From contig CM066732.1 of NCBI GenBank assembly GCA_033961575.1, forward strand, positions 67,742,687-67,806,686: DNA of 64,000 nt. Reading direction: 5' to 3'. The notes below the pieces were generated by a model, which made no database searches, was not told where the DNA came from, and was given only the letters and a program-made list of their open reading frames with translations. Source of the stretch: Aselliscus stoliczkanus (taxonomy: Eukaryota; Chordata; Mammalia; Chiroptera; Hipposideridae). Both the position numbers and the translations under genes were made by a program. This document shows positions 37,958 through 48,204 of the stretch, one piece after another (position 1 is the first letter of the stretch; every line of letters begins with the position of its first letter).

Positions 37958-39667
37958 ATGGAAGAACCTGATCAGCCCATCTCAGCAGGGAGGCAAGAAA
38001 TTCGAAAGAGAAGAAGAACCAGCCAACCAATGGTAGACAAATCCCAACAGACTGAAGTGCCAGACAAAAAGAAACACTTGCCCATACCACAGTCATCTGG
38101 ACCCAAAGCTACTCTTAGTATTGGTAATATTCCTGGAAGCAAAGTCAACCATGAGTCTTTTAGAATATCTTCTCAGCTTCAGCAAACCTGGACAAAGAGA
38201 AAGCTTACACAAGATAGGAATGATAAATCTCTGCAGACAGATACTATTGCAGAAGAGAAAAAAGAAGAAATCAGGTCAGTTGGTGCAGCAGCGGCCCCTG
38301 AAGAAAAGCCAGCTGCTGTTAGGGAGGCAGCCTCTGAATTTTCAGAGAGTATCCAGGGAGTAGAAATTCCACAAAGCCACTCAGTTCAACTCAAGATAGA
38401 CAGATCTCAGCAGACCAGTTGTACTGGAGACTGGATCATGATTATCTTTCCTCAAATAGAAAAGGCGGATAAGGAACAGCAGACTTACTTTAGTGAATCA
38501 GAAATAGTGGCTTTTGGAAGGTCAAGCAGTTCCTTTTCAAAGTCAAAGGATGGTGTACAGAAACGTCAATCCTCTGGGAACATTTTCATTAGTGGGCATC
38601 CCGAGTTTCAACCTGCAACAAGCAGCAAGGAAGAAATGAGGCAGAAAAGTATCAGGCGATCTTCATTGAGTCAGCAAATGAAAAAAGGTTCTCCAGTCCT
38701 TTTAGATGAGCAAGACATTCCTGTTGAAGTACAGCCTCCCAGGGTAGAAGAGACCCCTGGTGAACTCCAGCCTCCACTAGCTGAGGAGGCTTCTGCAGAA
38801 GAGGCCCCTGCTAAAGTAGAGCCTATCCCCACTGAAGAGTCTCCTTCAGAAAAGTCTTCACCTGCAGTTCAGCCTCCAACAGCTGGAGAGGCTCCTGGGG
38901 AGGAGGCCCCTGCTAATGTAGAACTTGCAGAAGAAGCTTCTGCTGAAGTTAAGCCTCCACCACCTGTGGAGGCTCCTACAGAGGAAGCCCCTGCTGAACG
39001 TCAGCCTCTTCCAGATGAAGAGACCATGGCGGGAGAGGCCCCTGTCAACGTTCAGCCTCCAGCAACTGAGAAAGAGGCCACAGCTGAAGTACAGCCTCCT
39101 ACAGCTGAGGAGGTTTCTGCAGAAGAGCCATTGGCTGAACTACTGTCCCCACCAGCTGAGGAAGCCACTGAAGAGGAGGCCCCAGCTGAAGTTCAGTCTC
39201 TACAAACTGAGGAGCCTTCTGCAGAAGTTCAATATCTACCAACTGAGGAGGCCTCTGCAGAAGTTCAGTCTCTACCAACTGAGGAGCCCTCTGCAGAAGT
39301 TCACTTTCTACCAACTGAGGAGCCCTCTGCAGAAGTTCACTTTCTATCAACTGAGGAGCCCTCTGCAGAAGTTCACTTTCTATCAACTGAGGAGGCCTCT
39401 GCAGAAATTCACTTTCTATCAACTGAGGAGCCCTCTGCAGAAGTTCAGTCTCTACCAACTGAGGAGGCCTCTGCAGAAGTTCAATATCTACCAACTGAGG
39501 AGGCCTCTGCAGACGTTCAGTCCCCACCACCTGAAGAAGTTACTTCAGTAATGATCCTTGATGACAAACAGCCTCCACCATCTGAAGAGGCCTCTATTAC
39601 GCAAATCTCTATACAAGATAGCCCTGATGAACTTCAGCCTCCGCCATCTAAACCCATTCTCTGGTAG
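37958..39667 (+). CDS. FSCB: FSCB, fibrous sheath CABYR-binding protein (3' end altered)
   Basis: Single-exon frame of 569 codons. FSCB is a PKA-phosphorylated protein of the sperm-tail fibrous sheath that binds CABYR. The amino part (residues about 1-240) is basic and serine-rich, with MEEPDQPISAGRQEIRKRRR at the start and five spaced QT motifs (DKSQQTE 27-33, LQQTW 74-78, DKSLQTD 89-95, DRSQQTS 148-154, DKEQQTY 171-177). From about residue 250 it is proline/glutamate repeats ending in nine near-identical 12-residue units. Start choice: ATG has G at -3 and +4 and an in-frame TGA lies at 37937-37939. The human protein is about 825 residues; this one is shorter because it has fewer repeats and stops early. 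Past residue 569 the family's tail continues in other frames to 39860, so this is a truncated allele, an assembly error or a decaying gene. Identification is by recall of the family, and is firm for the amino half. Confidence 0.9.
   Translation: MEEPDQPISAGRQEIRKRRRTSQPMVDKSQQTEVPDKKKHLPIPQSSGPKATLSIGNIPGSKVNHESFRISSQLQQTWTKRKLTQDRNDKSLQTDTIAEEKKEEIRSVGAAAAPEEKPAAVREAASEFSESIQGVEIPQSHSVQLKIDRSQQTSCTGDWIMIIFPQIEKADKEQQTYFSESEIVAFGRSSSSFSKSKDGVQKRQSSGNIFISGHPEFQPATSSKEEMRQKSIRRSSLSQQMKKGSPVLLDEQDIPVEVQPPRVEETPGELQPPLAEEASAEEAPAKVEPIPTEESPSEKSSPAVQPPTAGEAPGEEAPANVELAEEASAEVKPPPPVEAPTEEAPAERQPLPDEETMAGEAPVNVQPPATEKEATAEVQPPTAEEVSAEEPLAELLSPPAEEATEEEAPAEVQSLQTEEPSAEVQYLPTEEASAEVQSLPTEEPSAEVHFLPTEEPSAEVHFLSTEEPSAEVHFLSTEEASAEIHFLSTEEPSAEVQSLPTEEASAEVQYLPTEEASADVQSPPPEEVTSVMILDDKQPPPSEEASITQISIQDSPDELQPPPSKPILW
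39209..39532 (+). repeat. 36 bp tandem repeat inside FSCB (9 units)
   Basis: Nine head-to-tail units of 36 bp encode variants of EEPSAEVHFLPT. Units 3 to 6 are nearly identical, sharing HFL(P/S)T, which points to recent expansion or gene conversion. The flanking repeats (from about 38720) are older and more varied in length. Because 36 is a multiple of three and the unit lacks stops, one other forward frame and one reverse frame also stay open here; these are shadows. Confidence 0.95.
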
Positions 39668-39860
39668 AGAATGTATCTGCTGAATATCAATCTCCCCAGA
39701 TGACAGACATCCCCATGGTAAAATTAGAATCAAGTTCAGAAACTGAGCATATGAAGAGTCTTTAAATCTGGATCCTGTTTCGGAAGATTTGTCTAATATC
39801 AAGAAAGAACAGGTTTCTACTATTGAAATAGATGATGTCATCCATGTAGAACTACAATAA
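39661..39860 (+). pseudogene. Out-of-frame FSCB carboxyl tail
   Basis: After the stop at 39665-39667 the conserved FSCB tail is still readable, but displaced. One piece runs in the frame starting 39661 (LVENVSAEYQSPQ...) until TAA at 39763-39765. The next piece runs in a third frame from about 39747 (AYEESLNL..., then DLSNIKKEQ) to TAA at 39858-39860. Each step is a net loss of one base (or gain of two). The junctions lie between about 39640 and 39660 and near 39745. The survival of recognisable residues argues for recent or artefactual shifts. Confidence 0.8.
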
Positions 39861-40024
39861 GGGGCTCTACCACAGCTATAGTGAGGTCTTAACTAAGCTA
39901 GCTATTAGAGGCTAGGAGGTTTGGGAAGTATGTACTTTGGAAAAGGGTAGTCATTGGAAGTAGCTTTGTAAACAGGGAAATGAAAGGAAACCCCAAGACA
40001 TGGACTGCAGGTTGGAAACTGAAC

Positions 40025-40030
40025 AATAAA
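40025..40030 (+). terminator. Polyadenylation signal AATAAA after FSCB
   Basis: A canonical hexamer 165 bp after the ancestral stop at 39858-39860 and 358 bp after the present stop. It is the first AATAAA downstream and is followed by T-rich text (TTACTTTGTTATTTTC). It is a likely 3' end signal, but no transcript data support it. Confidence 0.6.
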
Positions 40031-40994
40031 AACGAATGGTTTAAAATTACTTTGTTATTTTCATTCAATCTAGAGTGTATAAAATACTTATTTTGAAATG
40101 AAGTAAGTTTAAGGTTGAAATAATTACATAAAATATCCTTTAACATTAAACCCTGTTGACAAGGATAAAGTATACAGCCGTGTTTTCTTTTCTCTATGTG
40201 TAGCTTGTAGTGAAAAAGGCATATTTTTTCTTCAGTTCTCTCATCTGCTTTAAATTTTTTCAGTTTTAGTCATATATCTAAAGTTTTGTGGTGTTTTCTT
40301 ATTATAATTCATCATATCTCGTATTCTCTTTACATTTGATTCCTTTTGAGATGGGTATTTCTTCCTGTTTTCATCCCTACCTTCTTGCATATTTTACATT
40401 TCAATGTCTAGATAAGGAAACTTATTTCCTTTGTAAAAAATCTTCATTTAAAGATAACCATGGATGAAGTATTTAAAAAGGTGTATAAACATAAAGAAAA
40501 ATATATTTAGATGACCTTGAGGGCATATTCCTACTTTTAGTTTCATTTCAACTTAGATGTGATGAGTTCTTTTGAAGCCTGGCTTAGATTTTTTTGCACT
40601 CTGAACTTGTGATGAAGAGAAACTTAGAATAAACTTGAGTTATTATTGTATAGGCTACTGACATTTTTAAAGAGTAATTACAGATTATTTTAAGATGTCA
40701 TTAAAGGATAGCTTGATTTCTATGGATATGGCAACTCTTTGAAAAATATTTTGTCTAGTTACAATTCAGTTGCAATGTGCTAAAAATGATGAAATGATTC
40801 CATTAAATTTTTTTTTTAATTTAAAAAAACAGAAAGTGTATTTCTGTTTAGTGAAAACACTAGATTGACATTTTCAAACGTGTTAAGCTTTGATGCCCTA
40901 TAATTATTAGATTTTTCTCACATTCTTCATTACCTCTGTTACCAAGAACATGTGATATTATAAAGTCAATTTTTCAGAATTTAACAAGAATTTT
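40031..40994. other. No gene recognised
   Basis: AT-rich downstream flank of FSCB; nothing called. Confidence 0.5.
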
Positions 40995-41270
40995 TGTAAG
41001 TACAGTTGTCCCTTAGTATTCATGGGGAATTGGTTTCAGGACCACCCACAGATACTAAAATCTGCAAATGCTCAAGTCCCTTATGTAAAATGGTATGGTA
41101 CAAAGCATACAGCAGGCCCTCCATATCTGTGGATTACCAACTGTGAATTGATAATACTGTTTTCCATCACTGTTGGTGAAATTTGCAGATATAACACTCA
41201 CAGATACAGAGGAGAGAGTATATGCTATTTTTTCCATATGTGCCACATTTGCGGCTAAGCAACACCATTC
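40995..41270. mobile_element. Tigger/MER2-like DNA transposon fragment
   Basis: ACAGTTGTCCCTTAGTATTC, CAGGACCACCCACAGATAC and AAATGCTCAAGTCCCTTATG follow the end region of Tigger-group elements, whose text is rich in 'CCGCGGATAC'-type words that have decayed here. CAGGCCCTCCATATCTGTGG seems to be a copy of the opposite end. No transposase remains. Confidence 0.6.
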
Positions 41271-41439
41271 TAGACTTGAATGAGGGCTGCTTTTTTAATA
41301 TTCCAAGTTCTTTTTATTTTATGTTTTCTGAGATACTTAAAATCCAGTTAGATTTATTTTTCTAAATTTGAAGAGTTTATTTCTATTTTTAGATATTTTA
41401 TTGTGGCTGCTTTTCTGTTTTTAAAACACTGCTTTGGAT

Positions 41440-41964
41440 TTGCCTTTTTTCCTCCAGCTTGACTGAGATATAATTGACTTTAACATTGTGTAAGTTTAAG
41501 GTATACACAGTGAAATGATTTGATACATGTAATATTGTGAAATAGTTGCCATAATGAGGTTGTTAACACATTCTTCACCTCACATAATTACAGATTTTTT
41601 GGGGGGAGATAATGAGACAATCTTAGATCTACTCTCTTAGTAACTCTCAAATATATAATACGACATTGTTAACTATAGTCACCATTTGGTATATTAGGTG
41701 CCCAGAACTTACCATCATATAACTGGAAGTTGTACCCTTTAACAAACATCCCATTTCTTCCACCCCTAGTCCCTAGGAACCACCATTCTATAATTTGTTT
41801 CCATGAGTTTGTAGATTCCACATATAAATTATACCTTACAATACAATATTTGTTGGGTTTTTTTGTCTGACTTGTTTCATTTAGCATAATGCCCTGAAGT
41901 TCCATCTATGTTGTCACCAATGGCTGGATTTCTTTTCTTAGAATTATGGCTGGATAATATACCA

Positions 41965-42003
<39 letters not shown>

Positions 42004-43112
42004 ACACATACATAAACAACATCTTTATCCACTCATACATTGATTGTCACTTAGGTTGTTTTCATACCTTGGCTATTACAAATAATGCTGTAATGAACAT
42101 GGAAGTACAGATATCTCTTCGAGATAATAATTTCATTTCATTTGGATATATACCCAGAAGTGATATTGTTGGATCATATGGTAGTTCCATTTAAAATCTT
42201 GAGGAATCTTAATATTATTTTCATAATGTCTGTACCAGTTACATTCCCACTGACAGCTTACAAGGATTCCCGGTTCTCCACCTCCTCTCCAGGAATTGCT
42301 ATTGTTTGTCTTTTTGATAATAGACATCCTAACATGAGTGAGATGATATCTCATTGTGGTTTTGATTTGCATTTCACTGGTGATAGTGATGTTGAGCACC
42401 TTTACTTGTACCCTTTGGCCGTTTGTATATCTTTGGGAAAATGCCTGTTTAGGTCCTTTGTCCATTTAAATTGGGTTATTGGTTTTCTTTCTATTGAGTT
42501 GTATGAATTCCTTATAAATTTTGGATATTAACTCATTACCAGATATGTGCTTTGCAAATATTTTCTTCCATTACACAAGTTGCCTTTAATTTTGTTGATG
42601 GTTACTTTTGCTATGCAGAAGCTTAATTTCATGTAGTTCCATTTGTTTATTTTTATTGTCTTTGCTTTTGGTGTCAAATCTGAAAAAATTCATTTTCAAA
42701 CCAATGTCAAAATGCTTACACCTGTTTTTCCTTCTAGGAATTTATGGTTTCAGGTTCAAGTCTTCAGTCTACTTTGAGTTGATTTTTGTGTATGGTGTAT
42801 GATATGGGTTTAGTTTCAATGTTTTAAATATAGCTATCCAGTTTCTTAGCACCATTTATTGAATAGATTATCTTTCTCTTACTGTGTATTTTTGGTACCT
42901 TTGTTAAAAATTAATTGACCATATATGCATGGGTTTATTTCTGGGCTCTCTAGTCCATTGATCTATATATCCATTTTAATTTCAATAACATATTGTTTTG
43001 ATTGTTATGACTTTGTTTTATAGTTGGAAACCAGGAGGTATGATGTGTCCACCTTTGGTCTTCTTTCTCTAAAGTGCTTTGACTATTTAGGGTCTTTTGT
43101 GGCATCACATGA
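41440..43112 (-). mobile_element. L1 3' half, antisense
   Basis: Begins with the 3' UTR text (CTCCAGCTTGACTGAGATAT), then ORF2 3' portion in reverse (GTTGAGCACCTTTACTTG, GAGTTGTATGAATTCC, CAGAAGCTTAATTTCATG, AATTAATTGACCATATATGC). All frames are broken. It is interrupted at about 43113 by an old HAL1; the L1 seems to continue at 45426 after loss of some sequence. Confidence 0.8.
41967..42001. repeat. (TG)n microsatellite
   Basis: Seventeen uninterrupted TG units inside the antisense L1, followed by ACACACATACATA. Confidence 0.95.
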
Positions 43113-45425
43113 ATTTTATTTATTTTTATTTTTTATTTTTCAATTACAGTTAACATATATTATGTTACTTTCAGGTGTTCAACATAGTGACTAGACATTT
43201 ATATAACTTACAAAGTGATCACCCCAATAAATCTGGTAACTTCCTGGCACCGTTCATCATTATTACAATATTATTGATTGTATTTCCTATGCTATAATTT
43301 ACATCCCCATGAGTATTTTGTAACTACCCATTTGTTATTGTAATCCTTTCCACTTTTTATTCTATCTCCCCAACACCACTTCCATCTGGCAACCATCAAA
43401 ATGTTCTCTGTATGTTTAAATTTGTTTCTGTTCTTTTGTTTGTTTATTTTGTTTTCTAGGTTCTACATATAAGTAAAATCATAGAGCATTTATCTTTCTC
43501 TGTTTGACTTATTTTACTTATAATACCCTCTAGGTCCATTCACGTAGTTGCAAATGGGAAGATTTGATTCTTTTTGATGGCTGAAAATATTCCATTATGT
43601 ATGTGTACCACGTTTTCTTTATCCATTCATCTATTGGTGGACACCCATGTTGTCCATATCTTGACTATTGTAAATAATGCTGCAGTGAGACTGTAGATGA
43701 ATATACATTTTTAAATTAATGTTTTTGGTTTCTTCAGATAAATGCCCAGAATTACTGGGTCCTTCTTTGTCTCTTATTATAGCCTTAGTTTTAAAGTCTA
43801 TTTTGTATGATACAAGTACTGTGCCTCAGCTTTATTTTTTTTTCTCATTTTTGTTAGCATGTAATATCTGTTTTCATCCCTTTCCTTTAAGTCTGTGTAT
43901 TTTGATCTGAAGTGAGTCTTTTGCAGGCAGCATATGTAAGTGTCTTGTTTTCTTATCCATTCAGCCACCCTATGTGTATTAATAGGAGCATTTAATCCAT
44001 TTACATTTAGAGTAATTGTTTATAGATATGTAGTGATTGCCTTTTTATTATGCATATGATTTGTTTCCCCTCCTCCTCCTCCTCCTCCTCCTCCTCCTCC
44101 TCCTCCTCCTCCTCTTCCTCCTTTTCCTCTTCCTCTTCCTCCTCCTCTTCCTCCTTCTCCTCCTTCCTTTTCTTCCTCCTCCTTCTCCTTCTTTTGGAAG
44201 TCCCTTTAATGTTTCTTGTAATATACTTTAGTGGTGATGAACTCCTTTGCTTCTCCTTGTCTGGGAAACTCTTTATCTGTCTTTTGATTCTAAATGATAG
44301 CTTTGCTGGGTAGAGTAATCTGGGTTGTAAGTCCTTGTTTTTTATAACTTTGATTATTTCATCCCAATCTCTTCTGGCCTGCAAAGTTTCTGTTGAGAAA
44401 TCAACTAACAGTCTAATGGGAGCACTCTTGTAGGTAACTAACTGCCTCTTGCTGCTTTTAAGATTTTTTCTGTTTTTAGCCTTTTAAAATTACGATGTGT
44501 CTTGGTGTGGGTCTCTTTGAGTTCATCTTGTTTGGGACTGTGTGTGCTTCTTGGGTTTGTATGTTTCTTTCCTTCATCAGGTTAGGAAGGTTTTCCATCA
44601 TTATTTCTTCAAATAAATTTTCAATTCATTGCTCTCTCTCTTCTCCTTTGGTACCCCTGTGATATGAATGTTGGTACTCTTGATGTTGTCCCAGAGACTT
44701 CCTGTAGTTTCTCATTTTTCTGGATTATTTTTTCTTTTTGCTGTTCTGATTGGGTATTTTCTGATACCTTATCAATCACTTGCTTCATCTAATGTACTAT
44801 AGATTCCCTCTAATGTATATTTCATTTCAGTTATTGTATTCTTTATTTCTGACTGATTACTTTTTATGTTTTCTATCTCCATTTTTATGTTTCCAATCTC
44901 TTTGATGAAGTTCTCACTGAAATCATTGAACATCTTTATAATCAGTGTTTTGAACACTGCATCTGGTAGATTGCTTATCTCCATTTTGATTAGTTATTTT
45001 TCTGGAACTTTGTTCTGTTCCTTCATTTGAGACATGTTTCTTTTTCTTTTCATATTTGCTGCCTCCTTATGTTTGTTTCTATTTATTAAATACAGCTGCT
45101 ATGTCTTCTGGTCTTGGTAGAGTGGTTTGATGTAGTAGTTGTTCTTTGGGGCCCAGTGACACAATCATCACCCAAGCTGGATGCTCCAGATGTGTCCCTT
45201 GTTGAGTTGTGTGCGCCCTCCTGTTGTAATTGAGCCTTGATTGCTGTTTGCGCATCAGTGGGAGGGATTGGTTCTCAGGCTGATTGATTGTGAGGACTGG
45301 GCATGACTATAGTGGCAGAGCTGTTGTGCAGAAGGTGACCTTATGGAGCAGGATTTGCTTTTAGTAGGGCTCTTGTGCTGGCCAAATCTGCCCTTTGGGT
45401 ACATTATATTTGGAGTTTTGGAATT
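43113..45425 (-). mobile_element. Old HAL1, antisense, inside L1
   Basis: The 3' UTR (from TTTTTCAATTACAGTTAAC at about 43135) meets an ORF1 region (about 44200-45050) and a 5' UTR-like part (45050-45425). Relics include QARRDWDEIIKVIKNKDLQ (44384 leftward) and MEISNLPDAVFKTLIIKM (44984 leftward), both parallel to the intact ORF1. No ORF2 lies between ORF1 and 3' UTR. A large TCC expansion sits at the ORF1/3' UTR junction. Diverged to a similar degree as the 3.9-7.3 kb copy. Confidence 0.75.
44069..44192. repeat. (TCC)n tract
   Basis: About 15 pure TCC units at 44070-44113 grade into CTT/TCC mixtures. The strand is pure pyrimidine over most of its length, so a purine/pyrimidine triplex is conceivable. 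The minus strand reads as poly-glutamate and the plus strand as poly-leucine or poly-serine; these frames are artefacts of the repeat. Confidence 0.95.
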
Positions 45426-46076
45426 CTGGAATTTCATAAATTCCAGTACCTTGTGCTTCCATTGTAATTACTTCAAACATTTTGTAATTTTGTTTTTTAT
45501 TTTTTGATGTACAAGTTACTAAGCAGTGTATTATTTGATTTCCAAATATTTGGGGATGTTCAAGATTTCATTGCTATTGAATTTTTATTAAATTACTTTT
45601 TTGTTATAAAACATACTTTGTCTAATTTTACCTTTTAAATTATTGTGAATTGTTTTATGGCCCAGCATATCACCTGTCTTGGTAAGTGCTCTGAAATATT
45701 CAATACTTTTTAGTTAGAGGGCTCTATAAATGTCAGTTTTAGAAACAACAATTGCTTGAAAGTGTTGTTCATTTCTTCCATGTAATTGTTGATGTTCTAG
45801 CCACCTGTTCTAGAGATTATTGAGAATGGCATGTTGAAATCCATGAATGTAATTGTAAATTTGTGTATTTCTCTTTAACATTTTATCAGTTTTAGCTTCA
45901 TGTATCTTGAAGCTTTGCTATGATCTGTAAAAATGTTTACAGTTATTGTCTTCTTGACAAAGACCCCTTTTTATTCCTGGTAATAGCCTCTCCTCAGTAA
46001 CACTGTCACTTGTCTAGTTTAGGTCCTCAATATCTTTGTCTTTGGTTATCGTGGTCATTATCTGCTTTTCCTATTT
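45426..46076 (-). mobile_element. L1 ORF2 fragment, antisense
   Basis: GATTTCCAAATATTTGGGG, GTTTTATGGCCCAGCATATC and CTCTATAAATGTCAGTTTT follow L1 ORF2 in reverse. Probably the continuation of the L1 at 41440-43112 with sequence missing. The young HAL1 was inserted at its right end. Confidence 0.65.
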
Positions 46077-46924
46077 TAGTCTTTCTTCTTTTTTTTTCTT
46101 GTTTTTGTGATATTTTATTTTGTTTTTTTCCTTTTATTTTTTATTTTTTTATTTATTAGTTTCAGGTGTACAACACAATGCAATAGTTATACTCTTTACC
46201 CCTCAAAGTGAAAACCTCCCTCCCCCAGTTCGCCACCCCACCCACCCCCCATATCACACACATCCATCACAACTCCCCTGACTCCCCTCCACAGTATACT
46301 CCACATCCCATGACCATCCACATAATCAGTTGCAGTTGACATACAATACTATACAACATCAGCTTCAGGTGTACAGTGCAGTGATCAAGCCTCTACTCCA
46401 TCCATGCAGTGGTCTCCCCAACAAGACATGTGACTATCTGACATGCCACAACATTTTTACATTATTATATTCCCCGAACTGTGTTTCATATCCCTGTGGC
46501 AATATTGTAGTTGTCTATTTATGCTGTCTAATCCCTTTCCCTTCCCTAACAACCCCACCCCACTCCCAACTAGCACCTTCAGTTTTTCCTCTACATCTAC
46601 GAGTCTGTTTACTTTGATCATTCACTCAGCTCTTCAGACTCCACATACAAGTGAGATCACATGGTACCTGTCCTTCTCCGACTGACTTATTTCTCGCAAC
46701 ATAATAGTCTCTTCACAACATTATCAATTACATTCCCAGAACTGCCCCCATATCCCTGCGGCAACATTGTAGTCCCACATACACTGTCCAAAACCTTCCC
46801 CCTCTCCCTCTTCCCCACTCCCTCCCAGCCAGCAACCATCAGTTTTTCCTTTATATCTGCTTGATACGACTTCAATCTTCTTAAATTGTCTCTCTGGGTT
46901 AGCTTGTTTACCCCTTTCTTTTGT

Positions 46925-47809
46925 TTAAAAAAATCCTTTTAACATTTCTTGCAATGCTGGCTTGGTGATAATGAATTGCTTAAACTTATTCTTTTCTGAG
47001 AAGCTCTTTATTTCTCCTTCGATTTTAAGTGATAGCTGTGCTGGGTAGAGCAATCTTGGTTGTAGGCCTTTATTTTGGGTCACTTTGATTATCTCCTGCC
47101 ACTCCCTTCTGGCCTGCAGAGTTTCTGTAGACAAGTCAGCTGTTAGTCTAACAGGAGTTCCTTTGTATGTAACCTGCTGTCTTTCTCCTGCAGCCTCTAG
47201 GATTCTGTCTCTGTCTTTAACCTTTGCCATTTTAACTATGATGTGTCTTGGTGTGGACCCGTTTGGGTTCAGCTTGTTTGGAAGCCTCTGCACTTCCTGG
47301 GCATGTATGTTGATTTCCTTCACCAGGGTAGGGAAGTTTTCAGTCATTATTTTTTCAAATACATTTTCAACCCCTTGCTTCTTCTCTTCTCCTTCTGGTA
47401 TCCCTATGATTCGAAGGTGGTTGCGCTTCACCTTGTCCCATAGGGCTCTTAAACTATTTTCATTGTTTTTTATTCTTTGGTCTTTTTGCTGTGCCAACTG
47501 GGTGAGTTCTGCTATTTTATCTTCCAAAGTGCTGATCCGCTCCTCTGCTTCATTTACTCTACTGGTGATTGCTTCGAGTGTGTTCTTCATTTCAGTTATT
47601 GTATTCTTTAGTTCTAACAGGTTGTTTTTTATGGTTTCCCTATCCTTCTTTATGTCCTTGCTAAGTTCCTTAATCATTCTTATCATCAGTGTTCTAAACT
47701 GTGTCTCTGAAAGGTTGGATCCCTCTGTTTCATTTAGTTCCATTTCTAGAGGATTCTTCTGATCTTTTACTTGTGACATGTTTCTTTGTTTCCCCATTCT
47801 GGCTGTCAC
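46925..47809 (-). CDS. HAL1 ORF1p (L1 ORF1-type RNA-binding protein)
   Basis: 294 codons with no stop. The protein is the L1 ORF1p type, a trimeric nucleic-acid chaperone that coats element RNA in cytoplasmic particles. Layout: polar amino tail (1-35), heptad-rich coiled coil (about 36-125, e.g. EITSRVNEAEERISTLEDKI-type text), RRM (about 130-207, with HLRIIGIPEG as the first strand), carboxyl domain (about 210-290, with LTADLSTETLQARREW at 221-236). The likely start is either codon 1 or the internal Met in ARMGKQRNMSQ, which matches the older copies. It is followed by 3' UTR instead of ORF2. Expression is unknown. Confidence 0.88.
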   Translation of the reverse strand: MTARMGKQRNMSQVKDQKNPLEMELNETEGSNLSETQFRTLMIRMIKELSKDIKKDRETIKNNLLELKNTITEMKNTLEAITSRVNEAEERISTLEDKIAELTQLAQQKDQRIKNNENSLRALWDKVKRNHLRIIGIPEGEEKKQGVENVFEKIMTENFPTLVKEINIHAQEVQRLPNKLNPNGSTPRHIIVKMAKVKDRDRILEAAGERQQVTYKGTPVRLTADLSTETLQARREWQEIIKVTQNKGLQPRLLYPAQLSLKIEGEIKSFSEKNKFKQFIITKPALQEMLKGFF

Positions 47810-48079
47810 TCTGGGATTTGCTTTGATGTATTAGATAGATCACCAGGAGAGCCCTGGCTGGATGATGCAGGCACACAGCTCACGGCCCAACACTCCCAGG
47901 AAATCTCCCAGTCTCAGCCTGTGCCAATCAGCCGCTCGCAGATCAGGCTGAGCAGCCCGACAACCAATCACCAGCCTGGCAACTCTGCAAGCGAGTGCGG
48001 AGAGTGGGGACCTGAGGCGGCTTGCTCACTCCTGCGTCTCAGTGAGCAGCCTGTTGGAGCCGCATCACTCCCACTAGGC

Positions 48080-48204
48080 GTTTCCCTGGCAACGCAGCAC
48101 AAGCCGAGCGGAGGGTGGGGATCTGAGGCGGCTCGCGCACTCCCGAGTCTCAGTGAGCAGCCTGTTGGAGCCGGAGGGCACCTGCCCTACGTTTCCCTGG
48201 CAAC
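48080..48204 (-). promoter_or_regulatory. Paired X-box-like (RFX) sites in the second HAL1 5' UTR
   Basis: GTTTCCCTGGCAAC occurs at 48080-48093 and 48191-48204, again 111 bp apart, matching the pair in the first HAL1. Conservation of both sites in two copies shows they were in the active master element. Confidence 0.5.

Noticed and set aside
39099..39530. 143-codon open frame on the minus strand (and a 208-codon forward frame) over FSCB
   Set aside because: They arise because the 36 bp unit has no stop in those frames; the peptides are pure repeat shadows of the true FSCB frame.
39209..39532. CRISPR-like regular array
   Set aside because: The units are contiguous with no spacers and lie in a mammalian coding sequence.
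44007..44384. Poly-glutamate and poly-leucine/serine frames
   Set aside because: Produced by the TCC microsatellite within a dead HAL1.
47085..47762. 225-codon plus-strand frame
   Set aside because: It is the antisense shadow of the intact HAL1 ORF1; a parallel frame appears in the other copy at 35167-35748 for the same reason.
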